Made by a program: the position numbers and the translations under genes | Part shown: positions 17,474 through 26,367 of the stretch, one piece after another | How positions within the stretch are numbered: the stretch's first letter is position 1 | Layout of the letters: each line of letters begins with the position of its first letter | Notes under the pieces: generated by a model | What the model was told of the DNA's origin: nothing | What the model saw: only the letters and a program-made list of their open reading frames with translations | Database searches by the model: none | From: CBDFFW01 sp965246945 | GTDB taxonomy: Bacteria > Pseudomonadota > Alphaproteobacteria > UBA11073 | DNA length: 64,000 nucleotides | Direction of reading: 5' to 3' | Assembly: GCA_965246945.1 (NCBI GenBank) | Contig: CBDFFW010000001.1 | Span: 496,001 to 560,000, forward strand

Positions 17474-18258
17474 GACAACTGATGTTTTACAAAATCATCA
17501 ATGATATGAAATGTTTCTTTTGGGTTAGCAGCCAGCATGAAATGGCCTGCCCTAGAAACCTCAACGGATGGAATGAAAGAAGGCAATGCTTCTTTCTTCC
17601 AACTGTTTTTCTCTCCGTAAATAAATAATTTTGACACTGGGGAGTTGATAAACGGCTGTATCAGTTTTTCACTTCGCGACCATTCAACAATGGATTGCGA
17701 GGTTTTATAAAAAGCATAACCCGGAACCTGTTTCAAAGATTCCATTCTTATTCTGGCGCTCGGTTCCGCTAAAACTCCCAAAGACGTCAAATATTCAGGA
17801 TATAATTTCTGTGAAAATTCATCAAAATTAGTCTGGGTCATCGACAGACTTGCGCCGCAATCCTTGAGCACAAAATTGCCCTCCATATTTATCAATCCTA
17901 AAATTTGGTCTTGCCGATCTTTGAGCAGCATGGTTCCGACCATGCCGCCCATGCTGTGTCCGATCAGAATGAATTTCTTAAAATTGAGTTGGTCGATAAC
18001 ACTGCCAATAATTTCAGCCTGATCTTCTAGCCGATACGTAAAATCTTTGAGTTTTGAAGAGTTTCCAAACCCAATAAAATCGATGCCAATGGTTGAAATA
18101 TTGCGATCCGTCCATAGCTTTGTAAGTGGATAGAAAATATTTTTATTAGATTGTAGCCCATGTAAACATATAACCGCGACATCGCCTTGCCGCTCATTGA
18201 AACAAGAAACGTTCAATTGCCATTCTTTATAGATGATGGAAATCATGCCGTCTGACAT
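17470..18258 (-). CDS. Alpha/beta hydrolase
   Basis: 262 residues, alpha/beta hydrolase fold. Oxyanion-hole region CLHGLQSNK (~32), nucleophile elbow GHSMGG (Ser ~100), acid probably Asp/Glu in the FIYGEKNSWK segment, and catalytic His in RAGHFMLAANP near 244. The substrate is unknown; it resembles small esterases and acyl-ester hydrolases. No signal peptide. ATG at 18246 is an alternative start. Its codons are visibly richer in A and T than those of rpoD. It sits between intact rpoD and the detached rpoD 3' end, which suggests arrival as cargo with an rpoD tail. Confidence 0.85.
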   Translation of the reverse strand: MSDGMISIIYKEWQLNVSCFNERQGDVAVICLHGLQSNKNIFYPLTKLWTDRNISTIGIDFIGFGNSSKLKDFTYRLEDQAEIIGSVIDQLNFKKFILIGHSMGGMVGTMLLKDRQDQILGLINMEGNFVLKDCGASLSMTQTNFDEFSQKLYPEYLTSLGVLAEPSARIRMESLKQVPGYAFYKTSQSIVEWSRSEKLIQPFINSPVSKLFIYGEKNSWKKEALPSFIPSVEVSRAGHFMLAANPKETFHIIDDFVKHQLS

Positions 18259-18289
18259 GACTTAAGCTACCCTGTTTGTATTAAAGTGC

Positions 18290-20167
18290 CTAGTCCAGGA
18301 ATGAACGCAGTTTTTTTGAACGCGAGGGGTGCTTTAATTTGCGCAATGCCTTTGCTTCAATCTGGCGGATGCGTTCGCGGGTGACGTTGAATTGTTGGCC
18401 GACTTCTTCCAGCGTGTGATCGCTATTCATGCCGATGCCGAAGCGCATGCGCAGCACACGTTCTTCGCGCGGGGTTAAGCTTGATAGTACACGCGTGGTG
18501 GTTTCGCGCAGGTTCGCCAGAATGGCGGCATCCATGGGAATGACCGCGTTTTTGTCTTCAATGAAATCACCAAGCGATGAATCTTCTTCATCGCCTACCG
18601 GGGTTTCCAGTGACACCGGCTCTTTGGCGATTTTCATCACCTTGCGGACTTTATCCAGCGGCATCATCAGCTTTTCAGCCAGTTCTTCCGGGGTCGGTTC
18701 GCGGCCGATTTCATGCATCATTTGGCGCGAAGTGCGGACAATTTTATTGATCGTCTCAATCATATGCACCGGAATGCGGATGGTGCGCGCTTGATCGGCG
18801 ATCGAACGCGTAATGGCTTGGCGGATCCACCAGGTAGCGTAAGTACTGAATTTATACCCGCGCCGATATTCAAATTTATCCACCGCTTTCATCAACCCGA
18901 TATTGCCTTCTTGAATTAAATCCAGAAATTGCAGCCCGCGATTGGTGTATTTTTTGGCGATTGAAATGACAAGGCGCAGATTAGCTTCAATCATTTCTTT
19001 CTTGGCGCGCGCGGCTTCGCGTTCCCCTTTTTGCACAGTGCCAACCACGCGGCGGAATTCGGAAATCGGCAGGCTGGTTTCGCCGGAAATGGCCGCTATT
19101 TCGGTGCGGATTGGTTCAATCCGCTGGGTCATTTCCGCGAATTTTTTCCATGGGGCGGATTTTAAACCGGCGATATGCCCCGGTAACCATTCTGGGTCTA
19201 ATTCATGGCCGTAATAATTTTTCAAAAATTCATCGCGCTTCACACCGCTATCCACGGCCATACGCATCAATTTACCTTCGGACACCATCAATTTGCGGCT
19301 CTGCGCATAAAGCGTTTCGAGCAGTTGTTCGATGCGGGCGGGGGTGAAGCGGATCTGGCTGACCTTTTCCACCAAATCAGCTTTCACTTCTTCATAAGCT
19401 GTGGTGGCTTTGGCTGTCGGTTCCTGGCCTTTGCGCAGACCGGCCAGGCGTGTGCTTTGCGTTTTGGCGAGCTTATTATAGGTCTCTTTAATGGCTTTTA
19501 GAGATTCCATCACCTGCGGACGCAAAGATGCTTCCATCGCAGTGAGTGAAATGGCCGCTTCATCTAAAAATTCGCCGTCACTATCATTTTCTTCCGCGCC
19601 TTCGGCAGCACCTTCGACTTTTTCGGCTTCGGGGCCGGTGCCGTAGGTGGCATCTAAATCGATAATTTCGCGCAACAGCATTTTACCGGCATCGACCGCT
19701 TCATACCAGCCCACGATGGTTTGCAAAGCGGTCGGCGCTTCGCAAATCCCGCTGATGGTCATCTCGCGGCCCGCTTCAATCCGCTTGGCAATCGCAATCT
19801 CGCCTTCGCGCGACAGCAGTTCTACCTGCCCCATTTCGCGTAAATACATGCGCACGGGATCATCGGTCCGGCTGCCTTCTTCATCGCTGACGTTCCCGCC
19901 GCTTTCCTCTTCATCACCGCCGCTTTCTTCGACTTCATCGGCTTCAACGATGTTGACACCCATTTCCGCCAGTTTGGCGAGCATGTCTTCAATTTGCTCA
20001 GAGGTATATTCTTCGGCGGGTAGCGCCGCGTTTAATTCATCATAGGTCACAAAACCACGCGCTTTACCACGTGCTAATAGCTTTTTTATAGCCGCGCCGG
20101 TAAAATCTAAGACTGGGGCATCTACGGCTGGCGCAGGAGCGGTTACTTTAGCATTCTTCTCGGTCAT
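18290..20167 (-). CDS. rpoD: Primary sigma factor RpoD (sigma-70)
   Basis: 625 residues, complete. Region 1.1 is at ~25-85. Region 1.2 is DDPVRMYLREMGQVELLSREGE, followed by a large acidic non-conserved region. Region 2 is NLRLVISIAKKYTNRGLQFLDLIQEGNIGLMKAVDKFEYRRGYKFSTYATWWIRQAI (quoted only as an identifier of the -10-binding part, near 400-455). Region 3 follows, and region 4.2 is EEVGQQFNVTRERIRQIEAKALRKL. It directs RNA polymerase to housekeeping promoters. dnaG, the usual upstream partner, is absent. Its last 57 codons are nearly duplicated at 17282-17456. Confidence 0.98.
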   Translation of the reverse strand: MTEKNAKVTAPAPAVDAPVLDFTGAAIKKLLARGKARGFVTYDELNAALPAEEYTSEQIEDMLAKLAEMGVNIVEADEVEESGGDEEESGGNVSDEEGSRTDDPVRMYLREMGQVELLSREGEIAIAKRIEAGREMTISGICEAPTALQTIVGWYEAVDAGKMLLREIIDLDATYGTGPEAEKVEGAAEGAEENDSDGEFLDEAAISLTAMEASLRPQVMESLKAIKETYNKLAKTQSTRLAGLRKGQEPTAKATTAYEEVKADLVEKVSQIRFTPARIEQLLETLYAQSRKLMVSEGKLMRMAVDSGVKRDEFLKNYYGHELDPEWLPGHIAGLKSAPWKKFAEMTQRIEPIRTEIAAISGETSLPISEFRRVVGTVQKGEREAARAKKEMIEANLRLVISIAKKYTNRGLQFLDLIQEGNIGLMKAVDKFEYRRGYKFSTYATWWIRQAITRSIADQARTIRIPVHMIETINKIVRTSRQMMHEIGREPTPEELAEKLMMPLDKVRKVMKIAKEPVSLETPVGDEEDSSLGDFIEDKNAVIPMDAAILANLRETTTRVLSSLTPREERVLRMRFGIGMNSDHTLEEVGQQFNVTRERIRQIEAKALRKLKHPSRSKKLRSFLD

Positions 20168-20267
20168 TGATCACTAATCCAGGCTATGCGCAATTTAAAG
20201 GTGGGGCGTAAACAGTGATTTTTGCCACAAATGGAGCGAATCACGCAATGTTTTCATTTCTGATTAC

Positions 20268-20297
20268 TTATATGTGCGTATAACGCAGCAATATCAA
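20268..20297 (-). promoter_or_regulatory. Possible rpoD promoter
   Basis: On the minus strand TTGATA (20297-20292) and ATATAA (20273-20268) are separated by 18 nt, about 100 nt upstream of the rpoD ATG. They fit a sigma-70-type promoter. The remainder of the 204-nt rpoD/pyrH divergent gap shows nothing else definite. Confidence 0.4.
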
Positions 20298-20371
20298 GGA
20301 TTAGCTGAAGCAACCACAGATGGTGGCGCGACAGTCTTGCGGGTTGGCGCAGTTTACGCTTAAACAAAACC

Positions 20372-21103
20372 ATGCCGATGCCGCCTAAAACCTATCAACG
20401 CGTATTACTTAAAATTTCGGGTGAAGTGTTGATGGGGCAACGAGAATACGGCATTGACCCGCTAACGGTTAAAAAAGTGGCTGAAGATATTAAAGATGTC
20501 GTGGAAAATCAGCAAATTGAAGTTTGTATTGTCATCGGTGGCGGCAATATTTTCCGCGGCGTGGCGGGTGCGGCCGCCGGAATGGAGCGTTCCACAGCCG
20601 ATTATATGGGTATGCTGGCGACCGTGATTAATGCATTGGCACTGCAAAACGCCTTGGAAGTCGCCGGAGTGCCGACCCGCGTGCAATCGGCCATCCCGAT
20701 GTCATCGGTCAGTGAGCCATATATTCGCCGCAAAGCGGTCCGCCATATGGAAAAAGGGCGTGTGGTGATTTTTGCCGCCGGTACCGGCAACCCGTTTTTT
20801 ACGACCGATACGGCGGCCGCCTTGCGCGCCAGCGAAATGAATTGTGAAGCGTTAATGAAGGGCACCAAGGTTGATGGTGTTTATACGGCTGATCCATTCC
20901 AAGACACCACCGCCAAGCGCTATGAGCGGCTTAGCTATCAGCAAGTGCTGGTGGATGATTTAAAGGTGATGGACCCATCGGCCATCGCGCTGGCACGGCA
21001 AAGCAATATCCCCGTCGTCGTCTTCAACATCCGCGCCGATAACGCCTTTGCGCGGGTAATGCGGGGTGAAGGGAATTTCACGGTGGTGGAGGAAACAAAC
21101 TAA
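20372..21103 (+). CDS. pyrH: UMP kinase
   Basis: 243 residues, amino acid kinase fold. KISGEVLMG near the N-terminus, GGGNIFRG, GTGNPFFTTDTAAALRA and the allosteric/nucleotide part KVDGVYTADP all match bacterial UMP kinase, which phosphorylates UMP to UDP. Start ATG 20372 (a second Met codon is at 20378). It normally lies between tsf and frr; neither is adjacent. A frameshifted dipeptidase and a repeat separate it from dxr. Confidence 0.97.
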   Translation: MPMPPKTYQRVLLKISGEVLMGQREYGIDPLTVKKVAEDIKDVVENQQIEVCIVIGGGNIFRGVAGAAAGMERSTADYMGMLATVINALALQNALEVAGVPTRVQSAIPMSSVSEPYIRRKAVRHMEKGRVVIFAAGTGNPFFTTDTAAALRASEMNCEALMKGTKVDGVYTADPFQDTTAKRYERLSYQQVLVDDLKVMDPSAIALARQSNIPVVVFNIRADNAFARVMRGEGNFTVVEETN

Positions 21104-21146
21104 TTGAAATATTTTAGTAAGATTTTTCAGTTATCATTGCTACCAA

Positions 21147-21936
21147 ATGGTTAGTGAAACGATTGTTAAAAAAGTAAGAATTAACGAAAATCATGAGCCT
21201 TTGGTTCATATTCAAGCAATAGCGCCTTATGTGCACATAGCCGATCAACAAACCAATCCAGATTTATTACCCTATGTTCGGCAAAGCGTAGCTGAAAAAT
21301 TAAATCGCGCTTCCATTAATTAGAGAATGTGATAAAGACCCAATTTTACGCGGCTTGGCCTCACATGTTAGTTTGTATGTTTTCGATGCTTTACGCACTA
21401 CGGAAATGCAGGGCAAATATTATGACCATTTCCTAAATGCAGCGCGGCAGCAACATCCTCTTTTATCAGAAGTTGAGTTGCGGACGAAAGTTAACGATCT
21501 AGTTGCGCCGATTGATCCAAATATGCCTTCTGGACACCTTTGCGGCGCTGCAGTGGATGTTCGTTTACGTTTAATGATAAATGGTAAACCGATATTAATT
21601 GATATGACCCAGCGGAACCGTAAAATCCCGCTTGAAAATGAAAGCCATTATTATGATGGCAATTCCGATTTCGTAAAAACTAATTCAGCTGGTTTAAATC
21701 CAACCATCAAAAAATTGCGGCATGTTTTAATTAAAGCCATGCACGATGCCGGTTTTGAAAATTATCGCGGTGAATATTGGCATTTTAGCGCGGGTGACCA
21801 GCAAGCAGCTGTTTATGGTTGTAGGCGGCAAGCTTGTTTTGGCGCAGTGCCCTTACAATTATTGCCATATGAAGCCGCAATAATTAGTGCAGGCCATAAC
21901 CCTGCTACACGCTTTCCTCATCCAATCGTTGCTTAG
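21147..21936 (+). pseudogene. D-Ala-D-Ala dipeptidase (VanX/DdpX-like), frameshifted
   Basis: ATG at 21147 encodes ~58 residues (MVSETIVKKVRINENHEPL ... QSVAEKLNRA) and then stops at 21321. The remainder continues one frame over from about 21310 (LPLIRECDKDPILRG...) to 21936. The second part carries the M15D zinc peptidase signatures: SGHLCGAAVDVRL (SxHxxGxAxD) and EYWHF (Glu and zinc-ligand His). These enzymes split D-Ala-D-Ala and recycle or modify peptidoglycan. Both parts together have the family length of ~260 residues. The +1 shift suggests a disrupted gene. It occupies the place where frr-uppS-cdsA usually stand. Confidence 0.75.
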
Positions 21937-21941
21937 TTGGG

Positions 21942-22099
21942 CTGTCATCTTGGGCTTGACCGCGCCAGGTGGCCCAGAATCTAAAGAAAACAAAGTGCGC
22001 AGCGCAACATTAAAAACATTTTGTATGCTTGCGCCATGCTTTGTATGGTTTAGGTACCGGATCAACACTGCGTTACGCTTCGTTTGTCCGGGATGACAG
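21942..22099. repeat. Palindromic intergenic repeat, family 1, degraded copy
   Basis: It begins CTGTCATCTTGGGCTTGACC and ends TTGTCCGGGATGACAG just before dxr. The ends keep the GTCAT/ATGAC character of the family, but the arms are only partly complementary and the ~120-nt interior is unrelated to other copies. Confidence 0.5.
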
Positions 22100-22106
22100 T
22101 GCGCAA

Positions 22107-23291
22107 ATGACCAAAACCATCACTATTTTAGGAAGCACTGGTTCCATTGGGCAGCAGGCATTGCAGCTGTTGGACGAGCGGGCCGATGAATTTCAAGTTG
22201 TTGGCTTGGCGGCAGGTGGCAATGTAGAATTGTTGGCGCAGCAGGCCAAGCAGTGGCAGCCGCAGGTGATTGGATTGGCGGATGAGACGCAGTATGAAAA
22301 TTTAAAAACAGCGTTGCAGCCGCAAAAAGGCGAGCAGGAATTTACCGGGGAAATTGTGGTAGGCGCAACGGCTGCTACGCAAATTGCGGCAATAAAAACC
22401 CAAATTACGCTAGCGGCGATGGTAGGGATTGCGGGACTGACGCCGACCATGGCCGCGATGAAGCATGGCGGCATTATTGCGCTGGCCAACAAAGAAGCAT
22501 TGGTTTGTGCAGGCGCGTTGATGCTGGAAGCTGCCAAGCAAAGCGGCGCGACCATTTTACCGGTCGATAGCGAACATAGCGCAATTTATCAGGTGTTTGA
22601 TTTTGCCAAACGGCATGAAATCAATAAGCTTATTTTAACCGCTTCGGGTGGGCCCTTTCGGGATTGGCCAGCGGATCAAATAGCCAAGGCGACAGTTGCG
22701 CAGGCCATGAACCATCCCACCTGGCGGATGGGCGGCAAAATTACGATTGATAGCGCAACGCTCGTCAATAAGGGTTTGGAATTGATTGAGGCGCATTATT
22801 TGTTTGGTATCGCGCCGGAGAAAATCGACATTATCGTCCACCCCCAATCGATTATTCATAGCATGGTGGAATATTGTGATGGTTCGGTGCTCGCGCAACT
22901 GGGGCAGCCTGATATGCGCACGCCATTAAGTTATTGTTTGAATTGGCCGCAGCGCTGGCCGACAGCGCCCGCGCCATTTTCATGGCAACAAGCGCAGGAA
23001 ATGCAGTTTTTGCCGCTTGATAGCGCGCGTTTTCCGGCTCCTAATCTGGCCAGGCAAGCTATTGCCAGCGGGCCGATTGCGCCGGTCGGTTTGAATGCGG
23101 CCAATGAAGTTGCCGTGGCGGCTTTTCTGGCCAATGAAATTGCTTTTGGGCAAATTGTGCCGCTGATTGCGCACGTCACAGAATTGTCACTGGTAAAATG
23201 GGGCATAAACACCTTACATACGATAGAAGATGTGTTGGCGTGTGATGCGCAGGCACGCGCAATGGCAACAGCTGCCATCGCTAAACTATAG
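22107..23291 (+). CDS. dxr: 1-deoxy-D-xylulose 5-phosphate reductoisomerase
   Basis: 394 residues from ATG at 22107 (MTKTITILGSTGSIG, NADPH-binding Rossmann loop). The active-site segments ANKEALVCAGAL, LPVDSEHSAIYQ (metal ligands Asp and Glu), TASGGPFRDW and GLNAANEVAV are intact. It makes 2-C-methyl-D-erythritol 4-phosphate in the MEP isoprenoid pathway. rseP follows after 8 nt, as in most proteobacteria, while the genes that usually precede it are missing. Confidence 0.98.
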   Translation: MTKTITILGSTGSIGQQALQLLDERADEFQVVGLAAGGNVELLAQQAKQWQPQVIGLADETQYENLKTALQPQKGEQEFTGEIVVGATAATQIAAIKTQITLAAMVGIAGLTPTMAAMKHGGIIALANKEALVCAGALMLEAAKQSGATILPVDSEHSAIYQVFDFAKRHEINKLILTASGGPFRDWPADQIAKATVAQAMNHPTWRMGGKITIDSATLVNKGLELIEAHYLFGIAPEKIDIIVHPQSIIHSMVEYCDGSVLAQLGQPDMRTPLSYCLNWPQRWPTAPAPFSWQQAQEMQFLPLDSARFPAPNLARQAIASGPIAPVGLNAANEVAVAAFLANEIAFGQIVPLIAHVTELSLVKWGINTLHTIEDVLACDAQARAMATAAIAKL

Positions 23292-23299
23292 GACAGACC

Positions 23300-24436
23300 A
23301 TGGACAGCCAATTTTCGATCGGTAAATTTTTGTTGCAATATCCGGTATCGTTTATTGCGCTGATTTCTATTTTGGTTTTTGTGCATGAATTCGGGCATTA
23401 CTGGGTGGCGCGGCGCTGCGGGGTGAAGGTCGAGAAATTTTCAATCGGCATGGGCCCCGAATTATTTCATTGGTTTGATAAACATGGTACGCGCTGGCGT
23501 TTTGCACTGATCCCGATTGGTGGTTATGTGAAAATGTTTGGCGATGCCGATGGATCCAGCCGGCCGGACGAAGCCGTACATACTATGACCGCTGAAGAAA
23601 AAGCCGTGTCGTTCTATCATAAAAATGTGGCCCAGCGCGCGGCGATTGTGTTTGCCGGACCGGCGATTAATTATCTATTTGCCTGGGTGGTATTAATTGG
23701 TATTTTCCTGATTGCTGGACAGCCATTTACGCCAGCGCGGGTGAGCAAAATTGTCGATGCAAGTGCGGCGGCTCAGGCCGGTTTGCAGATTGATGATCAA
23801 ATTACCGGTATTGGCGATCAGCGCGTCGAAAAGTTCCAAGATTTGCAGCAATATGTAGCGATGCGGCCTGGCGCGCAGACGCAATTAACGGTGCAGCGCG
23901 GGGAACAGGAATTGAAATTGCCGGTGCAATTGGCAACTGTGCAAATGACCGACCGGTTTGGCGGCGAACATGATATTGGCCGCCTGGGTGTGGAAGCCAA
24001 AGGCATTGAAGTGCGGCCCTTAAACCCGAGCCAGGCGATGGGTGAAGCCACCAAAGAAATTTACCAAATGAGCAGCAGTACGTTGCTGGGCATCAAACAA
24101 ATGATTATGGGCGAACGCAGTGCCAAAGAATTGGGCGGACCGTTGCGAATTGCGCAATTATCCGGCGAAACCATTAAAGAAGGCTGGCTCGCCTGGATCA
24201 TGCTGCTGGTTTTGATTTCGGTTAATCTGGGCCTCATGAATTTGTTTCCATTGCCAATGTTGGATGGCGGGCATTTGGTTTTTTACGCGATTGAATTTTT
24301 GCGCGGCAAAGCTTTAAGCTTTAAAATTCAGGATTACGCGATGCGGGCGGGCATGGCCGCGGTGATGATGCTGATGCTTTTTGCCTTTTGGAATGATTTG
24401 GTGCAGTTAAAAGTGGTAAAACTCATTACAGGTTAA
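23300..24436 (+). CDS. rseP: Site-2 protease RseP
   Basis: 378 residues, membrane zinc metalloprotease. HEFGH in the first transmembrane helix (~29-33) and NLFPLPMLDGGH in the third supply zinc ligands. One PDZ domain (~135-205; RVSKIVDASAAAQAGLQ) precedes the C-terminal helices. It cleaves membrane-bound anti-sigma factors and signal-peptide remnants. It overlaps the 3' end of the convergent surface-protein gene by 4 nt. bamA, the common next gene, is absent. Confidence 0.96.
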   Translation: MDSQFSIGKFLLQYPVSFIALISILVFVHEFGHYWVARRCGVKVEKFSIGMGPELFHWFDKHGTRWRFALIPIGGYVKMFGDADGSSRPDEAVHTMTAEEKAVSFYHKNVAQRAAIVFAGPAINYLFAWVVLIGIFLIAGQPFTPARVSKIVDASAAAQAGLQIDDQITGIGDQRVEKFQDLQQYVAMRPGAQTQLTVQRGEQELKLPVQLATVQMTDRFGGEHDIGRLGVEAKGIEVRPLNPSQAMGEATKEIYQMSSSTLLGIKQMIMGERSAKELGGPLRIAQLSGETIKEGWLAWIMLLVLISVNLGLMNLFPLPMLDGGHLVFYAIEFLRGKALSFKIQDYAMRAGMAAVMMLMLFAFWNDLVQLKVVKLITG

Positions 24437-26367
24437 TTTTGGTGACATTCCCAATTGCTTATATTTTGCAGCCGTAAATATTCTAAATTACTGCTATCTT
24501 GTGGCAGAGAATGGTTGTTATCGGTTCCTGCCAGACTATCATAAAATAAATGCGGATAAACCGGGTTAGGTGATTTAATGCTGGGGTCGCCATCCCAACA
24601 ACGGGAATTGTTGTTCTTAACGATTAATTGGACATGTTGGGTATTATCATAACCAAAGTCGCCGCCAAAAACACTGTTTCCACTTTTATCTAAGACAGCA
24701 TATAGATAGTCTGTATTTGAACGGTTATTAGATATCCCAACATTGTCATGAATTGTTAGCTCACCGCCATTCAGCAAATAAATGACCGCAGTATAAGGTT
24801 GCTGGGCAGCTCCGCCATTTTCATTGTTTTCAAAACCATAACCCCTGCTTACATGCATTTCCCCATTTAAATAAATACTATGATTTTGTGGAGAGAGAAA
24901 ATAAGTCGTAGTACCAACCGAACCACTAAAATTATAAGCGGAACCAGAAAAAATCAGTTGGGAACCAATATCGCTATCAATGGCTGAATAAATGTGATTT
25001 GTTGCTGCATAGGGCACACCGTTACTATTAAAAGTATATATGTTTGGTCGATTGATCATGAGGCCTTGATTGGTAAAGCGGCCGCCAGTGCGCAGATGCA
25101 AAGCAGCCCGTTGATAGCCATTAACCGGCGCACTGGTGGAGTTGGATAATAATTCCCATACAGCGGTGGATAAGACGTTAATGCGTCCGCCGCCGCTAAT
25201 CTCAACATCTCCAATATTGACAACTGAAGTCATACGACCGGCGCTGATCATTAAGCGCCCGCCATCAGTCACTTTAATTTTGCCCGAGATATAACTTTGA
25301 TTAGGCGTGTAAACTTTCATTTCGCCGCCTGCCAAATACAAATCAAAATAAAATACAAAATTTCCGGCAATTACTGTATTCATCGGCGGCACGGTAAATC
25401 TATGGCTAGGGTCAATAATCAAACTTAAGTTTTGTAATTGCCAATTTACCGGCAGATCAATGTCATGCGTGGCGGTAATGCTGGTATTGAACATATCCGA
25501 GCCGTCCAAATAATATTCAATCTGGCGGAAATTGCCTTTGGGGTAGCTGTGGCCCGCACTGGCATTATTGGAATTATTCCAAGTGTAGTTACCCGTAGTG
25601 AGATATAGATGGGCCCTAAGCGGTTTCAAGGCGTGAAGTTGCGCAAACACGCCGTCTATCGTGGCGCGATTATTGGGGTCGATGCCGCTGGCATCACCGG
25701 TGGCGTTCGGGGCTACATAAAACACCGCGGTATCGTTGCGGGCAGCGAGTTGTTGCTGCACGGGCTGCGGGTTGGTCACCACGCGCACATAATGATCGGT
25801 GATTGAAATAAAACCGTTCGCATCAATATTACCGGGACAATCGGCCGTGACCGTATTTTTGCTGGTGGGGGCCACAATTACCGCCAGTACATCACTGGGT
25901 GCCAAACTCGCGCCTGCGCCACCGAAAGCAATTTTTGTGCGGGCATACACATAATTATGGGCACGGGTATAGGCGTGGTTGAAAATGCTGATTGTGCTAG
26001 CGGGATAGGCTGTGCCGCTGGGTTTATTGTTGGTGGTTGTGATGGTGTTGCCTGGCATTATACTATCCAAATCGCGCGTGGCAAAGGGACAATAATGAAA
26101 TGCCTGGCCAGTAGGTGTACGCGCATTAGGCATAACCCAGGCGGGGATGGTGGCGTAAGTGCCGGTATCATCGGCGGCGGGGATATAACGCACGCCGTTC
26201 ATCACCACACTATTGGCTTGAATGGCGGCGGCGGCCTGTTCCAACCGCGCTTCAATAATCCGGTCGTTATACTGGCTATAAATTAAATCGCTGATACTGG
26301 CCACGCTGCCCACAATGGTGGCAATCAAACCAATAGTCAGAATGGCGGTAATGGCTAAAACATTCAT
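24433..26367 (-). CDS. Pilin-like-anchored beta-helix surface protein A
   Basis: 644 residues. One N-terminal hydrophobic helix (~3-28) is followed by a helical segment (YSQYNDRIIEARLEQAAAAI), like the N-terminal spine of type IV pilins but with no leader. A module with TIPAWVMPNAR...FHYCPF (~73-95) precedes DVLAVIVAP and a Cys-containing segment. From ~217 (FYVAPNATGDASG) a pectate-lyase-like repeat region rich in Asn, Gly, Ser and Val runs to ~600. The end is NWECHQN. Start ATG overlaps the upstream paralogue's stop (ATGA). Last gene of a three-paralogue operon. I infer a surface-exposed adhesin or minor-pilin-like protein; the family has no name I recognise. Confidence 0.85.
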   Translation of the reverse strand: MNVLAITAILTIGLIATIVGSVASISDLIYSQYNDRIIEARLEQAAAAIQANSVVMNGVRYIPAADDTGTYATIPAWVMPNARTPTGQAFHYCPFATRDLDSIMPGNTITTTNNKPSGTAYPASTISIFNHAYTRAHNYVYARTKIAFGGAGASLAPSDVLAVIVAPTSKNTVTADCPGNIDANGFISITDHYVRVVTNPQPVQQQLAARNDTAVFYVAPNATGDASGIDPNNRATIDGVFAQLHALKPLRAHLYLTTGNYTWNNSNNASAGHSYPKGNFRQIEYYLDGSDMFNTSITATHDIDLPVNWQLQNLSLIIDPSHRFTVPPMNTVIAGNFVFYFDLYLAGGEMKVYTPNQSYISGKIKVTDGGRLMISAGRMTSVVNIGDVEISGGGRINVLSTAVWELLSNSTSAPVNGYQRAALHLRTGGRFTNQGLMINRPNIYTFNSNGVPYAATNHIYSAIDSDIGSQLIFSGSAYNFSGSVGTTTYFLSPQNHSIYLNGEMHVSRGYGFENNENGGAAQQPYTAVIYLLNGGELTIHDNVGISNNRSNTDYLYAVLDKSGNSVFGGDFGYDNTQHVQLIVKNNNSRCWDGDPSIKSPNPVYPHLFYDSLAGTDNNHSLPQDSSNLEYLRLQNISNWECHQN

